Assembly: GCA_009377605.1 (NCBI GenBank)
Contig: WHTT01000061.1
Span: forward strand, 1-38,259
DNA from: Luteitalea sp.
GTDB taxonomy: Bacteria; Acidobacteriota; Vicinamibacteria; Vicinamibacterales; Vicinamibacteraceae
Direction of reading: 5' to 3'
DNA: 38,259 bases
The notes under the pieces are model-generated. The model saw only the letters and a list, made by a program, of their open reading frames with translations, ran no database searches and had not been told where the DNA came from. Positions 26,988 through 33,538 of the stretch are shown one piece after another. Each line of letters starts with the position of its first letter. The stretch's first letter is position 1. Position numbers and translations under genes: made by a program.

Positions 26988-28883
26988 CTACTCCTGCCGC
27001 AGTGCCGACATCGGATCGATTCGCGACGCCCACCAGGCAGGGATGAAACAGGACGTCAAGGCGACGGCAAGGAACAATGTGCTCACTCCCAGCAGGGTCG
27101 GCCCATCGAGGGAGCTTGTCTCGAACAAAATCGACTGGATGACGCGCGACAGCGGAACGGTCGCGAGCAGGCCGATGGCAATTCCCACCAGAACAGGCTT
27201 TACACCCCCGGTGACCACCATGCGAATAAGATCGCGTCGTGTCGCACCGAGCGCCGCCCGGATCCCGAGCTCCTGTGTTCGTCGTGCTGTAACGAATGCT
27301 AGCAGACCGTAGATGCCCGCACAGGCCAGGAACATAGCAAGCGCTCCGAAGCCCGCCATGAGCAGCGCCATCAGCCGGCGCGGCATCGCCGCTTCCGTCT
27401 TGATCTGCTCCACGGTCATCGGGCGAAGCAGCGCTTGATGCTTGTTTACGTTCCAGACTGCATGTTGGACGGCTTTGATCAGCGCGCTGGCGTTGCCATG
27501 CCCCTTTGCCACGAGTCCGAGGCCGACGACCGGATTCTGCGCAAAGCTCGCATAGACGCCCACGTCGCTCGGGCGCTCCAAGCCGTTGGCTTTCTCGTCG
27601 GCGACGACGCCAATAATCTCCCACGACACTTCGGCTCCCACCCCGCGTCTCGAGGGAAGGATGCGCTCGACGAGAATGCGCTTCCCTACCGCGGGCTCGT
27701 CTGGTGAGTAGCGTTCGGCAAATGACTGGTTGACGACGACGACCGAGGGGGAGCCTGCCGTATCCTGCTCGTCGAGCAGACGCCCCTCGACCAAACGGAG
27801 CCCGAGCGCGGGAAAGTAGCCCGGCGTGACGATCTTGAATCCGGTTCCGCGGATTCGATCGAATTCATCTGGCAGACGAAACCGCACGCCGTTCCCCCAG
27901 CCGCGCAACGGCAGCGCCGTCGTCATGGCAGCCTCCTGCACGCCGGGCACCGCACGCACCGCGTCCAGCAGTCGATTGATGTACTGAGTCAATTCGCCCG
28001 GGTTCGGGTCGCGGTCCCTCGGCAGCGGCAGGGACGCTGACATCACCCCATCGGACACGAAGCCAACGTCGACGGTCATCAGCCGCTGGAGGCTGCGAAT
28101 CAACAGGCCGCCTGTGACGAGAAGGATGAACACCACCGCGACCTGTGCGGCGATGAAGGTCTGACGCGCACGAACGGGGCGGCGACCAGTCGAGCTCGTC
28201 CGCCCGCCTTCCGTGATCGCGTCGGCCGCATCGCCGCGCGCGGCCTGAATGGCTGGCGCTACACCACAGGCCAGGCTCGTGATGATCGTGATCGCAGCCA
28301 GAAACAGCAGCACGCGACCATCCATCGAGACGTTCACCTCGGACGGGAGAAAGAATGGTGGCAGCAGCTGTTGAATCCAGCGCAGCAGGCCATAGCCGAG
28401 CGCGAGGCCAATGGCCTGCATCTCCGCTCGTGCTTCTTGCACCGGGACACCGTGCTCCAGCCGCGCAAACGCAGTGAGGTAGTGATAGTTCCGGGGAGCG
28501 TCAGAGGGCAGCACGAGTGGAACCCACAGATCTGCCCATTGCCGATCGAATGGGCTCTCATCGGGCAGCACCCCGATGATCGTATAGGACTCTCCGTTGA
28601 GCAGGATGTCGCGGCCGATTACAGGGCGGCGAGCGCCAAGCAGGTTGTGCCATGAGCGATGACTGATGACCACCACCTTCTCGCTACCAGGTTGGTCTTC
28701 GTCTTCCGCGAAGGTTCGGCCGAGCATCGCGGTCATGCCGAACACGCGCGACAAACCTCGCGCCGTGCCGCGCTCGATCAGCGTCTCGAAGTACTCTCGC
28801 ACCTCGGCGTCCAGCTCCTCGTCGACGCGTTGCCGACGATATATGCGCTGATACAGATGCCTCAAGCGGCTCGTCCACACCAC
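26988..28883 (-). CDS. Short ADOP-family permease with two in-frame internal deletions
   Basis: 631 residues instead of about 870, yet one unbroken frame. GTG at 28883 (or the next codon) follows GAGGAGACC. The N-terminal segment ends at RGTARGLSR and joins directly to VFGMTAMLGRTFAEDE, skipping helix 1 and most of the first periplasmic domain. A second join, EMQAIG to LALGYGLLRWIQQLLPPFF, skips the VLLIACANVANLLL-type helix and the following one. The first half is thus reduced to part of the periplasmic domain plus two helices (VLLFLAAITIITSLACGVAPAI, TFIAAQVAVVFILLVTGGLLI). The second half is complete to WASRIDPMSALRQE. It starts three bases after padR. Either a pseudogene whose deletions happen to keep frame or a reduced but functional permease; the topology would be abnormal. 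Confidence 0.75.
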   Translation of the reverse strand: MVWTSRLRHLYQRIYRRQRVDEELDAEVREYFETLIERGTARGLSRVFGMTAMLGRTFAEDEDQPGSEKVVVISHRSWHNLLGARRPVIGRDILLNGESYTIIGVLPDESPFDRQWADLWVPLVLPSDAPRNYHYLTAFARLEHGVPVQEARAEMQAIGLALGYGLLRWIQQLLPPFFLPSEVNVSMDGRVLLFLAAITIITSLACGVAPAIQAARGDAADAITEGGRTSSTGRRPVRARQTFIAAQVAVVFILLVTGGLLIRSLQRLMTVDVGFVSDGVMSASLPLPRDRDPNPGELTQYINRLLDAVRAVPGVQEAAMTTALPLRGWGNGVRFRLPDEFDRIRGTGFKIVTPGYFPALGLRLVEGRLLDEQDTAGSPSVVVVNQSFAERYSPDEPAVGKRILVERILPSRRGVGAEVSWEIIGVVADEKANGLERPSDVGVYASFAQNPVVGLGLVAKGHGNASALIKAVQHAVWNVNKHQALLRPMTVEQIKTEAAMPRRLMALLMAGFGALAMFLACAGIYGLLAFVTARRTQELGIRAALGATRRDLIRMVVTGGVKPVLVGIAIGLLATVPLSRVIQSILFETSSLDGPTLLGVSTLFLAVALTSCFIPAWWASRIDPMSALRQE

Positions 28884-28886
28884 AGT

Positions 28887-29219
28887 CTAGGTCTCCTCGG
28901 CGAGCACCTGGTTTACGGCCGTCTGCACCTTGGCCCAGTGACGCTTCTCCTTGGCCAGTTGCGCCCGACCGGCCCGCGTCAAGGTGTAGAACTTGGCGCG
29001 GCGACCGTTCTCCAGCTCGCCCCACTGCCCGTCGATCCACCCCTTCTCTGCCAATCGGTGCAGCGCTGGAAACAGAGATCCCGGCCCAACCATGAACACG
29101 CCGCGCGTCACCTGCTCGATGCGATCGGCGATCCCGACGCCATGCAGCGGTTGCAGCTGGAGCGTACGGAGAATGAGGAGATCCAGCGTTCCTTGAAGAA
29201 GATCAGCGGCCTTCGTCAT
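28887..29219 (-). CDS. PadR-family transcriptional regulator
   Basis: 110 residues (MTKAADLLQGTLDLLILRTLQLQPLHGVGIADRIEQVTRGVFMVGPGSLFPALHRLAEKGWIDGQWGELENGRRAKFYTLTRAGRAQLAKEKRHWAKV). This is a short winged-helix PadR of the subgroup always seen in front of ADOP genes, with the LLQGTLDLLILRTL first helix, the recognition segment GSLFPALHRLAEKGWI and the wing NGRRAKFYTLT. First gene of the padR-adop-adop operon, with a three-base gap to the next gene. PadR proteins generally repress their own operon and are released by a small molecule or stress. A palindrome in its promoter spacer fits autorepression. Confidence 0.93.
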   Translation of the reverse strand: MTKAADLLQGTLDLLILRTLQLQPLHGVGIADRIEQVTRGVFMVGPGSLFPALHRLAEKGWIDGQWGELENGRRAKFYTLTRAGRAQLAKEKRHWAKVQTAVNQVLAEET

Positions 29220-29226
29220 GCGCTGG

Positions 29227-29256
29227 ACTATATCGACCGCCGATATCGGATGTCAA
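29227..29256 (-). promoter_or_regulatory. padR promoter with embedded operator; probably leaderless transcript
   Basis: On the minus strand: TTGACA (29251-29256), an 18-base spacer, and TATAGT (29227-29232), both close to consensus. The spacer holds the perfect palindrome CCGATATCGG (29240-29249) and an overlapping TATCG-ACCGC-CGATA. Only seven bases separate the -10 from the ATG at 29219, so transcription would begin at or next to the start codon and no Shine-Dalgarno is possible. A repressor on the palindrome would block RNA polymerase. Confidence 0.75.
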
Positions 29257-29285
29257 TAGACTTGAGCTGTGAGGAGGATCGGAAC

Positions 29286-29342
29286 TGGCACAAGTACCGT
29301 GCCAGACTCGCCCCGGGGCGAGCTCGGTACCATTCTTGCGCC
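29286..29342. repeat. Dispersed palindrome, family A, copy 3 (longest)
   Basis: The perfect core CTCGCCCCGGGGCGAG (29307-29322) is extended on both sides into 28-base arms, GGCACAAG... and ...CATTCTTGCGCC, that pair imperfectly, giving one 56-base palindromic element. It sits between the padR promoter and the end of the next ADOP gene. Confidence 0.7.
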
Positions 29343-29397
29343 TTTGAGTAGCTTGGAAGTTTCGTCGCGATTCGAACGTGACGCTGCGGGCCGAGTA

Positions 29398-29426
29398 ACG
29401 GCCGCCTCGGCGAGGCGGCCCTACCT
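29398..29426. repeat. Dispersed palindrome, family B, second copy / terminator
   Basis: Identical over 29 bases to 20522-20550. The hairpin GGCCGCCTC-GGC-GAGGCGGCC (29400-29420) follows the TAG stop codon of the complete ADOP gene (29425-29427) so closely that the repeat's GGTAGGG end overlaps the stop. Probably acts as a transcript end or stabiliser for that gene. Confidence 0.75.
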
Positions 29427-32040
29427 AGTCGGTTCGCAATGCGTCCACCGGATTGAGATGCGCCGCGCGGCGCGCCGGAAGGTACGAGGCGAGCAACCCC
29501 ACGGCACCCAGGAAGATGGCAACGCCAGCAAACACCCCCACATCGAGTGGCTCGACGTCGAACAGCAGGCTCGAAAGCGCCCGCGTGATGGCAACCGCAC
29601 CACACAGCCCCACGGTGATTCCTGCGAGTGCTATGCCGAGGCCCCGGCCGAGGAATTGGCGCAGGAGGTCGCGACGGCTGGCGCCGAGCGCGACGCGCAC
29701 ACCCATCTCCTGTGTGCGGCGGCTGACGGCGTACGCCATCACGCCGTAGATGCCGATCGCGCCAAGAAACAGCGCGATGCCCGCGAACACCATCAACACG
29801 CTCGCGGTGAATCGCGGCTGCGCCACGGATTCGGCGAGGAGCTCGTTCGCCGTGCGGATATCGCTGACCGGCGTGTTCTTGTCTAGCGAAGCGACCATGC
29901 CCCGAAGGTTTCTCGCGAGCAGCACAGGATCGCCCGTCATGCGAGCCACAATCTTCGTGGGAGCCCAACCATATTGCGCGGCAGGAAAATACAAGATCGC
30001 ACTTCCTTCGTCTGCCAGGCTGCTCCACTTGACGTCGTCCACGATCCCGACGATGGTGATCCAGGGTGAACCGGGGCCGGGGGTTCTGATACGTTGGCCA
30101 ACTGGATTTTCGCCTGGCCAGTACGTTTTCGCGAGGCTGCGACTGATCAGCGCGACCGGTTTGGCGCCCTCCCTGTCCTGCTCGGTAAACGCCCGTCCCG
30201 CGAGGAGCGGTACCCGTAAGACTCTCAAGTAGTCAGGGCTGATGGGCGCGAACGAGTGCGTCTGGCACCAAGCTCCTCCCGCAGTTTCTGGATCGGGTTG
30301 TCCCTCGATGGCGAAAACACCGCCGAGCCTTTCGCCTCCAAACGGGATCGCGGTGGCGAAAGCTACGGCATGGACATTGGGTAGCTGGCGGAGACGACTG
30401 ACGACCTGCTCGACGAAGCGTCGCTTCGCCTGCACATCGGGGTACTTGAGCTCAGGGGGAACGACCGTGGCGGAGACGAGCTGCTCCGCGTGGAATCCAG
30501 GATCGACGTTGGTGAGATTCCAGAGACTTTTCATGAGCAGGACCGCGGCAACGACCAGCACGAGGGCCAGCGCGTACTCCGCCCCGGCCAGAAGATCGGA
30601 GGCCCGGCGTTCCGGCCGTCCCGTCATCATTGACCGTCCGGCGCGAGACAGCGCGGCGCCAAGGCTAGAGACGGTCGCGTGCAATGCTGGCAGCAGACCA
30701 AACAAGAGTCCCGTCAGCACGGAGAGTCCGAGCGCATAGCTCAGCACTCGGACGTCCATCTGGATCTCCTCGATCCGAGGAATGTCCGGGGGAAGTAGCG
30801 ATACAACCGTCTGAAGACTGGCAAAGGCCAGCGCCGTCGCTAGCACGCCCGCGAGGAGTGAGAGCGTCAAGCTCTCAACCAGGAGCTGGCGGAACAGCCG
30901 CCCACGGCCGGCGCCGAGGGCGCCACGGATGGCGAGCTCTCTGTGCCGCGCCATTCCACGTGCGAGCAGGAGATTGGCGAGGTTGACACAGACGATCAGC
31001 ATCACGCTGCCGACAGCGGCCCAAAGCACGACTAACGTTCGTTCAATGTCGCCAACAAGTTGCTGCCGTAGGGGCATGACGTCTGCTCGCTGCTCCCAGC
31101 CCCGGTAAAACGACTCAGATGGAAACAGCTCGCGCAATGTGGGCGTGAATGACCGCACTTCCGTGCGAGCCTGCTCAAGACTTACGCCCGGATGTAAACG
31201 TCCAATGGTCCACGCATTGATCGCCCAAAGATCAATGCGGTCGGCTCGATCGATCGTGAGCGGTATCCAGAATCCTGTATCGCGAGATGGGAAGCGAAAT
31301 TCGGGGGGCATAACGCCGACGACGGATCGTGGCACGCCGTCGAGCACCAGCGATCGGCCGAGGATGCTCTCGTCGCCGCCAAAGCGTTGCTGCCACAAGC
31401 GGTGACTCAAGACGATAACCGCGTCGGCACCGGGGCGCATCTCTTCGTCACGAAACGTGCGACCAAGTACCGGCAGCGTGCCGAGCACGCTGAACAGCTC
31501 CGCGCTTGCCCTGGCTCCCATGAGGCGGACTGCCTCGTGGGATCCGGTCAGAGTGAGCTCCTGCCCGTCGCGGTAGGCACCGATACGCATCGTCTTGCCG
31601 CGCTCGCGAAATGCCAAGAACTGGCCTTGCGGTTGGTAACCGCCGAGGTGGGCATGAACGAGCCGGTCAGGATCCGGATACGGCAGCGGTCTCAGCAAGA
31701 CGCCGTTGACAACAGCAAAGATGGTGGTGTTCGAGGCAATACCAACGACGAGCGTCAACAGCGCCACGGTCGTGAAGCCCGGCTGCCGGCGAAGCTGCCG
31801 GAGCGCGTAGCGTATGTCCTGTGCGATGTGCTCCACCCACCGCGTCGGGCGCACATCACGGCACTCCTCCTTCATCCGCTCGACGCCGCCGAACGCGAGG
31901 TGCGCTTCGCGCCGCGCCTCGGCCTCGCTCATGCCAGCCCGCATGTAGTCCGCAACCTGGCGCTCGATGTGGTCACGGAGCTCCGCGTCGAGCTGCGCAT
32001 CGATCCGCCGGCGGCCGAGCAGTCGCTTCCACCAGATCAT
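29425..32040 (-). CDS. ADOP-family FtsX/MacB permease (complete)
   Basis: 871 residues from ATG at 32040 (MIWWKRLLGRRRIDAQLDAELRDHIERQVADYMRAGMSEAEARREAHLAFGGVERMKEECRDV). Complete architecture: helix 1 (FTTVALLTLVVGIASNTTIFAVVNGVLLRPL), first MacB domain with VIVLSHRLWQQRFGGDESILGRSLVLDGVPRSVVGVMPPEF, the VGSVMLIVCVNLANLLLARGMARHRELAIRGALGAGRGRLFRQLLVESL FtsX block, second periplasmic domain, and the C-terminal SVLMVFAGIALFLGAIGIYGVMAYAVSRRTQEMGVRVALGASRRDLL...AAHLNPVDALRTD. No deletion, so it serves as the in-window reference for the damaged copies. No padR directly precedes it. A -10-like TATAGA ends five bases before the ATG, again hinting at a leaderless start, though without a matching -35. 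Function unknown. Confidence 0.9.
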   Translation of the reverse strand: MIWWKRLLGRRRIDAQLDAELRDHIERQVADYMRAGMSEAEARREAHLAFGGVERMKEECRDVRPTRWVEHIAQDIRYALRQLRRQPGFTTVALLTLVVGIASNTTIFAVVNGVLLRPLPYPDPDRLVHAHLGGYQPQGQFLAFRERGKTMRIGAYRDGQELTLTGSHEAVRLMGARASAELFSVLGTLPVLGRTFRDEEMRPGADAVIVLSHRLWQQRFGGDESILGRSLVLDGVPRSVVGVMPPEFRFPSRDTGFWIPLTIDRADRIDLWAINAWTIGRLHPGVSLEQARTEVRSFTPTLRELFPSESFYRGWEQRADVMPLRQQLVGDIERTLVVLWAAVGSVMLIVCVNLANLLLARGMARHRELAIRGALGAGRGRLFRQLLVESLTLSLLAGVLATALAFASLQTVVSLLPPDIPRIEEIQMDVRVLSYALGLSVLTGLLFGLLPALHATVSSLGAALSRAGRSMMTGRPERRASDLLAGAEYALALVLVVAAVLLMKSLWNLTNVDPGFHAEQLVSATVVPPELKYPDVQAKRRFVEQVVSRLRQLPNVHAVAFATAIPFGGERLGGVFAIEGQPDPETAGGAWCQTHSFAPISPDYLRVLRVPLLAGRAFTEQDREGAKPVALISRSLAKTYWPGENPVGQRIRTPGPGSPWITIVGIVDDVKWSSLADEGSAILYFPAAQYGWAPTKIVARMTGDPVLLARNLRGMVASLDKNTPVSDIRTANELLAESVAQPRFTASVLMVFAGIALFLGAIGIYGVMAYAVSRRTQEMGVRVALGASRRDLLRQFLGRGLGIALAGITVGLCGAVAITRALSSLLFDVEPLDVGVFAGVAIFLGAVGLLASYLPARRAAHLNPVDALRTD

Positions 32041-32149
32041 CTCGCTCTATACACCTTTGACTTCGACATATACCAGATGAACGGTAGAAGGTCAAGGCGT
32101 TCAAAGAGTCGCTGCGAGACGACGGGGCGCCCTCTGCCCCTCCTCGCGA

Positions 32150-32178
32150 CAGTCCTCGTCGGTACTAGTCTTGCGCCA
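32150..32178. repeat. Dispersed palindrome, family A, remnant copy
   Basis: GTCCTCGTCGGTACTAGTCTTGCGCC closely follows the right arm of the copy at 29286-29342, but the left arm is not recognisable. Otherwise 32041-32218 holds no gene I can support. Confidence 0.35.
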
Positions 32179-32218
32179 TGGATTGGTCGAACAGAGACAA
32201 CGCGGTCACTCGCTAGAA

Positions 32219-32298
32219 ACGAATCGGCAGTTAGAATCGGACGAATCGGCAGCGACATCAGGGACGAATCGGCGATGAAGCGCTGGACGAATCGGCAG
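32219..32298 (+). repeat. Four direct repeats of ACGAATCGGC at 22-23 base spacing
   Basis: ACGAATCGGC begins at 32219, 32241, 32264 and 32287, three of the four followed by AG, and a partial copy (AGAATCGG) begins at 32232. The regular spacing is about two helical turns, which places the repeats on one face of the DNA. The array ends 15 bases ahead of the methyltransferase start codon. It resembles an iteron or multi-site operator, but decayed tandem duplication is also possible. Confidence 0.65.
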
Positions 32299-32312
32299 CA
32301 AGCGGTCAGACA

Positions 32313-32906
32313 ATGCAACACAACAAGGCGGTCGACCTCATCGGGAAGGGCGTGCAGCGAGGGGACACCGCGTGGGCCGACCTCGGGTCTGGCGACGGCA
32401 CGTTCACACGCGCGCTGCGCGAGCTGCTCGGACCCGACGCGGACATTTATGCTGTAGATGTGGACGGATCCACACTAAAAAGTCAGAAGAAGGTCCTGGG
32501 AAGTCACGCCGATCTATCGAAGACGCATCTCATCGAGGCAGACTTCAGACGGCCACTCGAGCTGCCGCCTCTCGACGGGATGCTCCTGGCAAACGCGTTA
32601 CATTTCGTCCAGGATCAGATCACAGTGCTGAGCCAGCTCCGCGGGCATCTCAAACCGTCGGGACGTCTTCTCGTCGTCGAGTACGACATCACGCGCGGCT
32701 CCATGTGGGTTCCGCATCCGCTTCCGTTCCGAACCCTGGTGCGGCTCGCGCCTGCCGCCGGCTTTCAACCACCCGTGCTCCTGGCAACGACGCCCAGTCG
32801 ATTCAGGAGCCAGATCTACTCAGCATTGGCCGTCACGGGTGAACGGCGTCATCGCGAGATGAGCCGGCCCGAAGCCAATTTCGCCGATCGCGGAGGTAGC
32901 CGATGA
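32313..32906 (+). CDS. Class I SAM-dependent methyltransferase
   Basis: 197 residues (MQHNKAVDLIGKGVQRGDTAWADLGSGDGTFTRALRELLGPDADIYAVDVDGSTLKSQ). The SAM-binding glycine-rich motif I is at residues 23-30 (DLGSGDGT), the acidic motif after strand 2 is AVDVD, motif IV is LPPLDGMLLANALHFVQDQ, and the later strand is GRLLVVEYD. Small-molecule methyltransferase type, substrate unknown, cytoplasmic. The ribosome-binding sequence is weak (AAGCGG). The stop overlaps the start of the truncated DUF1772 gene by four bases (ATGA), so the two were a coupled pair. The repeat array directly upstream is the only visible control element. Confidence 0.85.
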   Translation: MQHNKAVDLIGKGVQRGDTAWADLGSGDGTFTRALRELLGPDADIYAVDVDGSTLKSQKKVLGSHADLSKTHLIEADFRRPLELPPLDGMLLANALHFVQDQITVLSQLRGHLKPSGRLLVVEYDITRGSMWVPHPLPFRTLVRLAPAAGFQPPVLLATTPSRFRSQIYSALAVTGERRHREMSRPEANFADRGGSR

Positions 32907-33085
32907 TCGCCATAGTCCTGGCCACCCTATGTACAGGCGTCTTCGCGGGCGCCGCCATTTACATCACGCTGGTGGAGCACCCGGCCCGCTTGGCTTCTGG
33001 CACGGCGGCGGCGATCGCTGAGTTCCGTCCAAGCTATCGCCGCGCGGCGCCAATGCAAGCGTCACTGCGCTTACCTGTTTCGTAA
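32903..33085 (+). pseudogene. Truncated DUF1772 (anthrone oxygenase-like) membrane protein
   Basis: 60 codons: MIAIVLATLCTGVFAGAAIYITLVEHPARLASGTAAAIAEFRPSYRRAAPMQASL matches the first third of DUF1772 proteins, which are normally about 150 residues with four membrane helices. The match stops at about 33065; five further residues come from unrelated sequence, and the TAA stop at 33083-33085 runs into the family C hairpin. Only the first helix remains. Start overlaps the methyltransferase stop. The deletion has brought the hairpin against the truncated end. Confidence 0.8.
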
Positions 33086-33535
33086 AACGGGGGCTGTCCC
33101 CGTTTCTGTTTTCACCGCCCCGGGACGTTCGAGGTAAGTGTCGCCCGGTGGGGCGAAGCCGAACGGCTCGTAGAGGCCGTGCGCGTCCTGCGTGTGAAGC
33201 GCCCAGCGAAAGTGGGCACCGGAACCACGGTCGATCATGGTCCTGACGAGCTCCTTGCCAACGCCGCGTCCCCGGGCCCGCTCCAGCACGAAGACATCAG
33301 CAAGGTAGGCATACGCCTCGCCGTCGGAGATCGCGCGTGCGAAGGCCACCATCTGTCCGCTGGCCTTCTCGTACGCCCCCACGACACGCCAGGCGCTCGC
33401 GATCTGTCGCTCGACAATGTCGCGTGTGCGCCACTTACCCCAATACGCGTCGGTCGAGAGGTACGCCCAGACCGCATCGCGATCCACGCGTTGTGGATCG
33501 TCATCCAGTTCGACCTCACCGTGCTCGATCACCAT
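33071..33535 (-). CDS. GNAT-family N-acetyltransferase
   Basis: 154 residues from ATG at 33535. GNAT fold: AYWGKWRTRDIVERQIASAWRVVGAYEKASGQMVAFARAISDGEAYAYLADVFVLERARGRGVGKELVRTMIDRGSGAHFRWALHTQDAHGLYEPFGFAPPGDTYLERPG. The acetyl-CoA pyrophosphate-binding motif is RARGRGVGKELV. The likely original end is near YLERPG; the last residues VKTETGTAPVLRNR are encoded by the family C hairpin repeat at 33085-33105 and its flank. Third gene after the M16 pair with a three-base gap, so it belongs to that operon. Substrate unknown. Confidence 0.85.
   Translation of the reverse strand: MVIEHGEVELDDDPQRVDRDAVWAYLSTDAYWGKWRTRDIVERQIASAWRVVGAYEKASGQMVAFARAISDGEAYAYLADVFVLERARGRGVGKELVRTMIDRGSGAHFRWALHTQDAHGLYEPFGFAPPGDTYLERPGAVKTETGTAPVLRNR
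33085..33105. terminator. Family C hairpin, bidirectional terminator-like
   Basis: Perfect 8-bp stem AAACGGGG-GCTGT-CCCCGTTT with A/T-rich flanks, between the end of the DUF1772 remnant and the 3' end of the GNAT gene. Shape (GC stem, A and T flanks) fits a rho-independent terminator in both directions. A near-identical element is at 12598-12618. Confidence 0.7.
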
Positions 33536-33538
33536 GGC

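Noticed and set aside
24317-32040. ADOP block as a MacAB-type drug or lipoprotein exporter
   Set aside because: No MacA adaptor or MacB/LolD-type ATPase is present here; the only ATPase, at 37735, has an ABC-2 type signature and lies far away.
32037-32321. Minus-strand frame covering the repeat array
   Set aside because: No recognisable protein and low-complexity content; the repeats explain its periodic residues.
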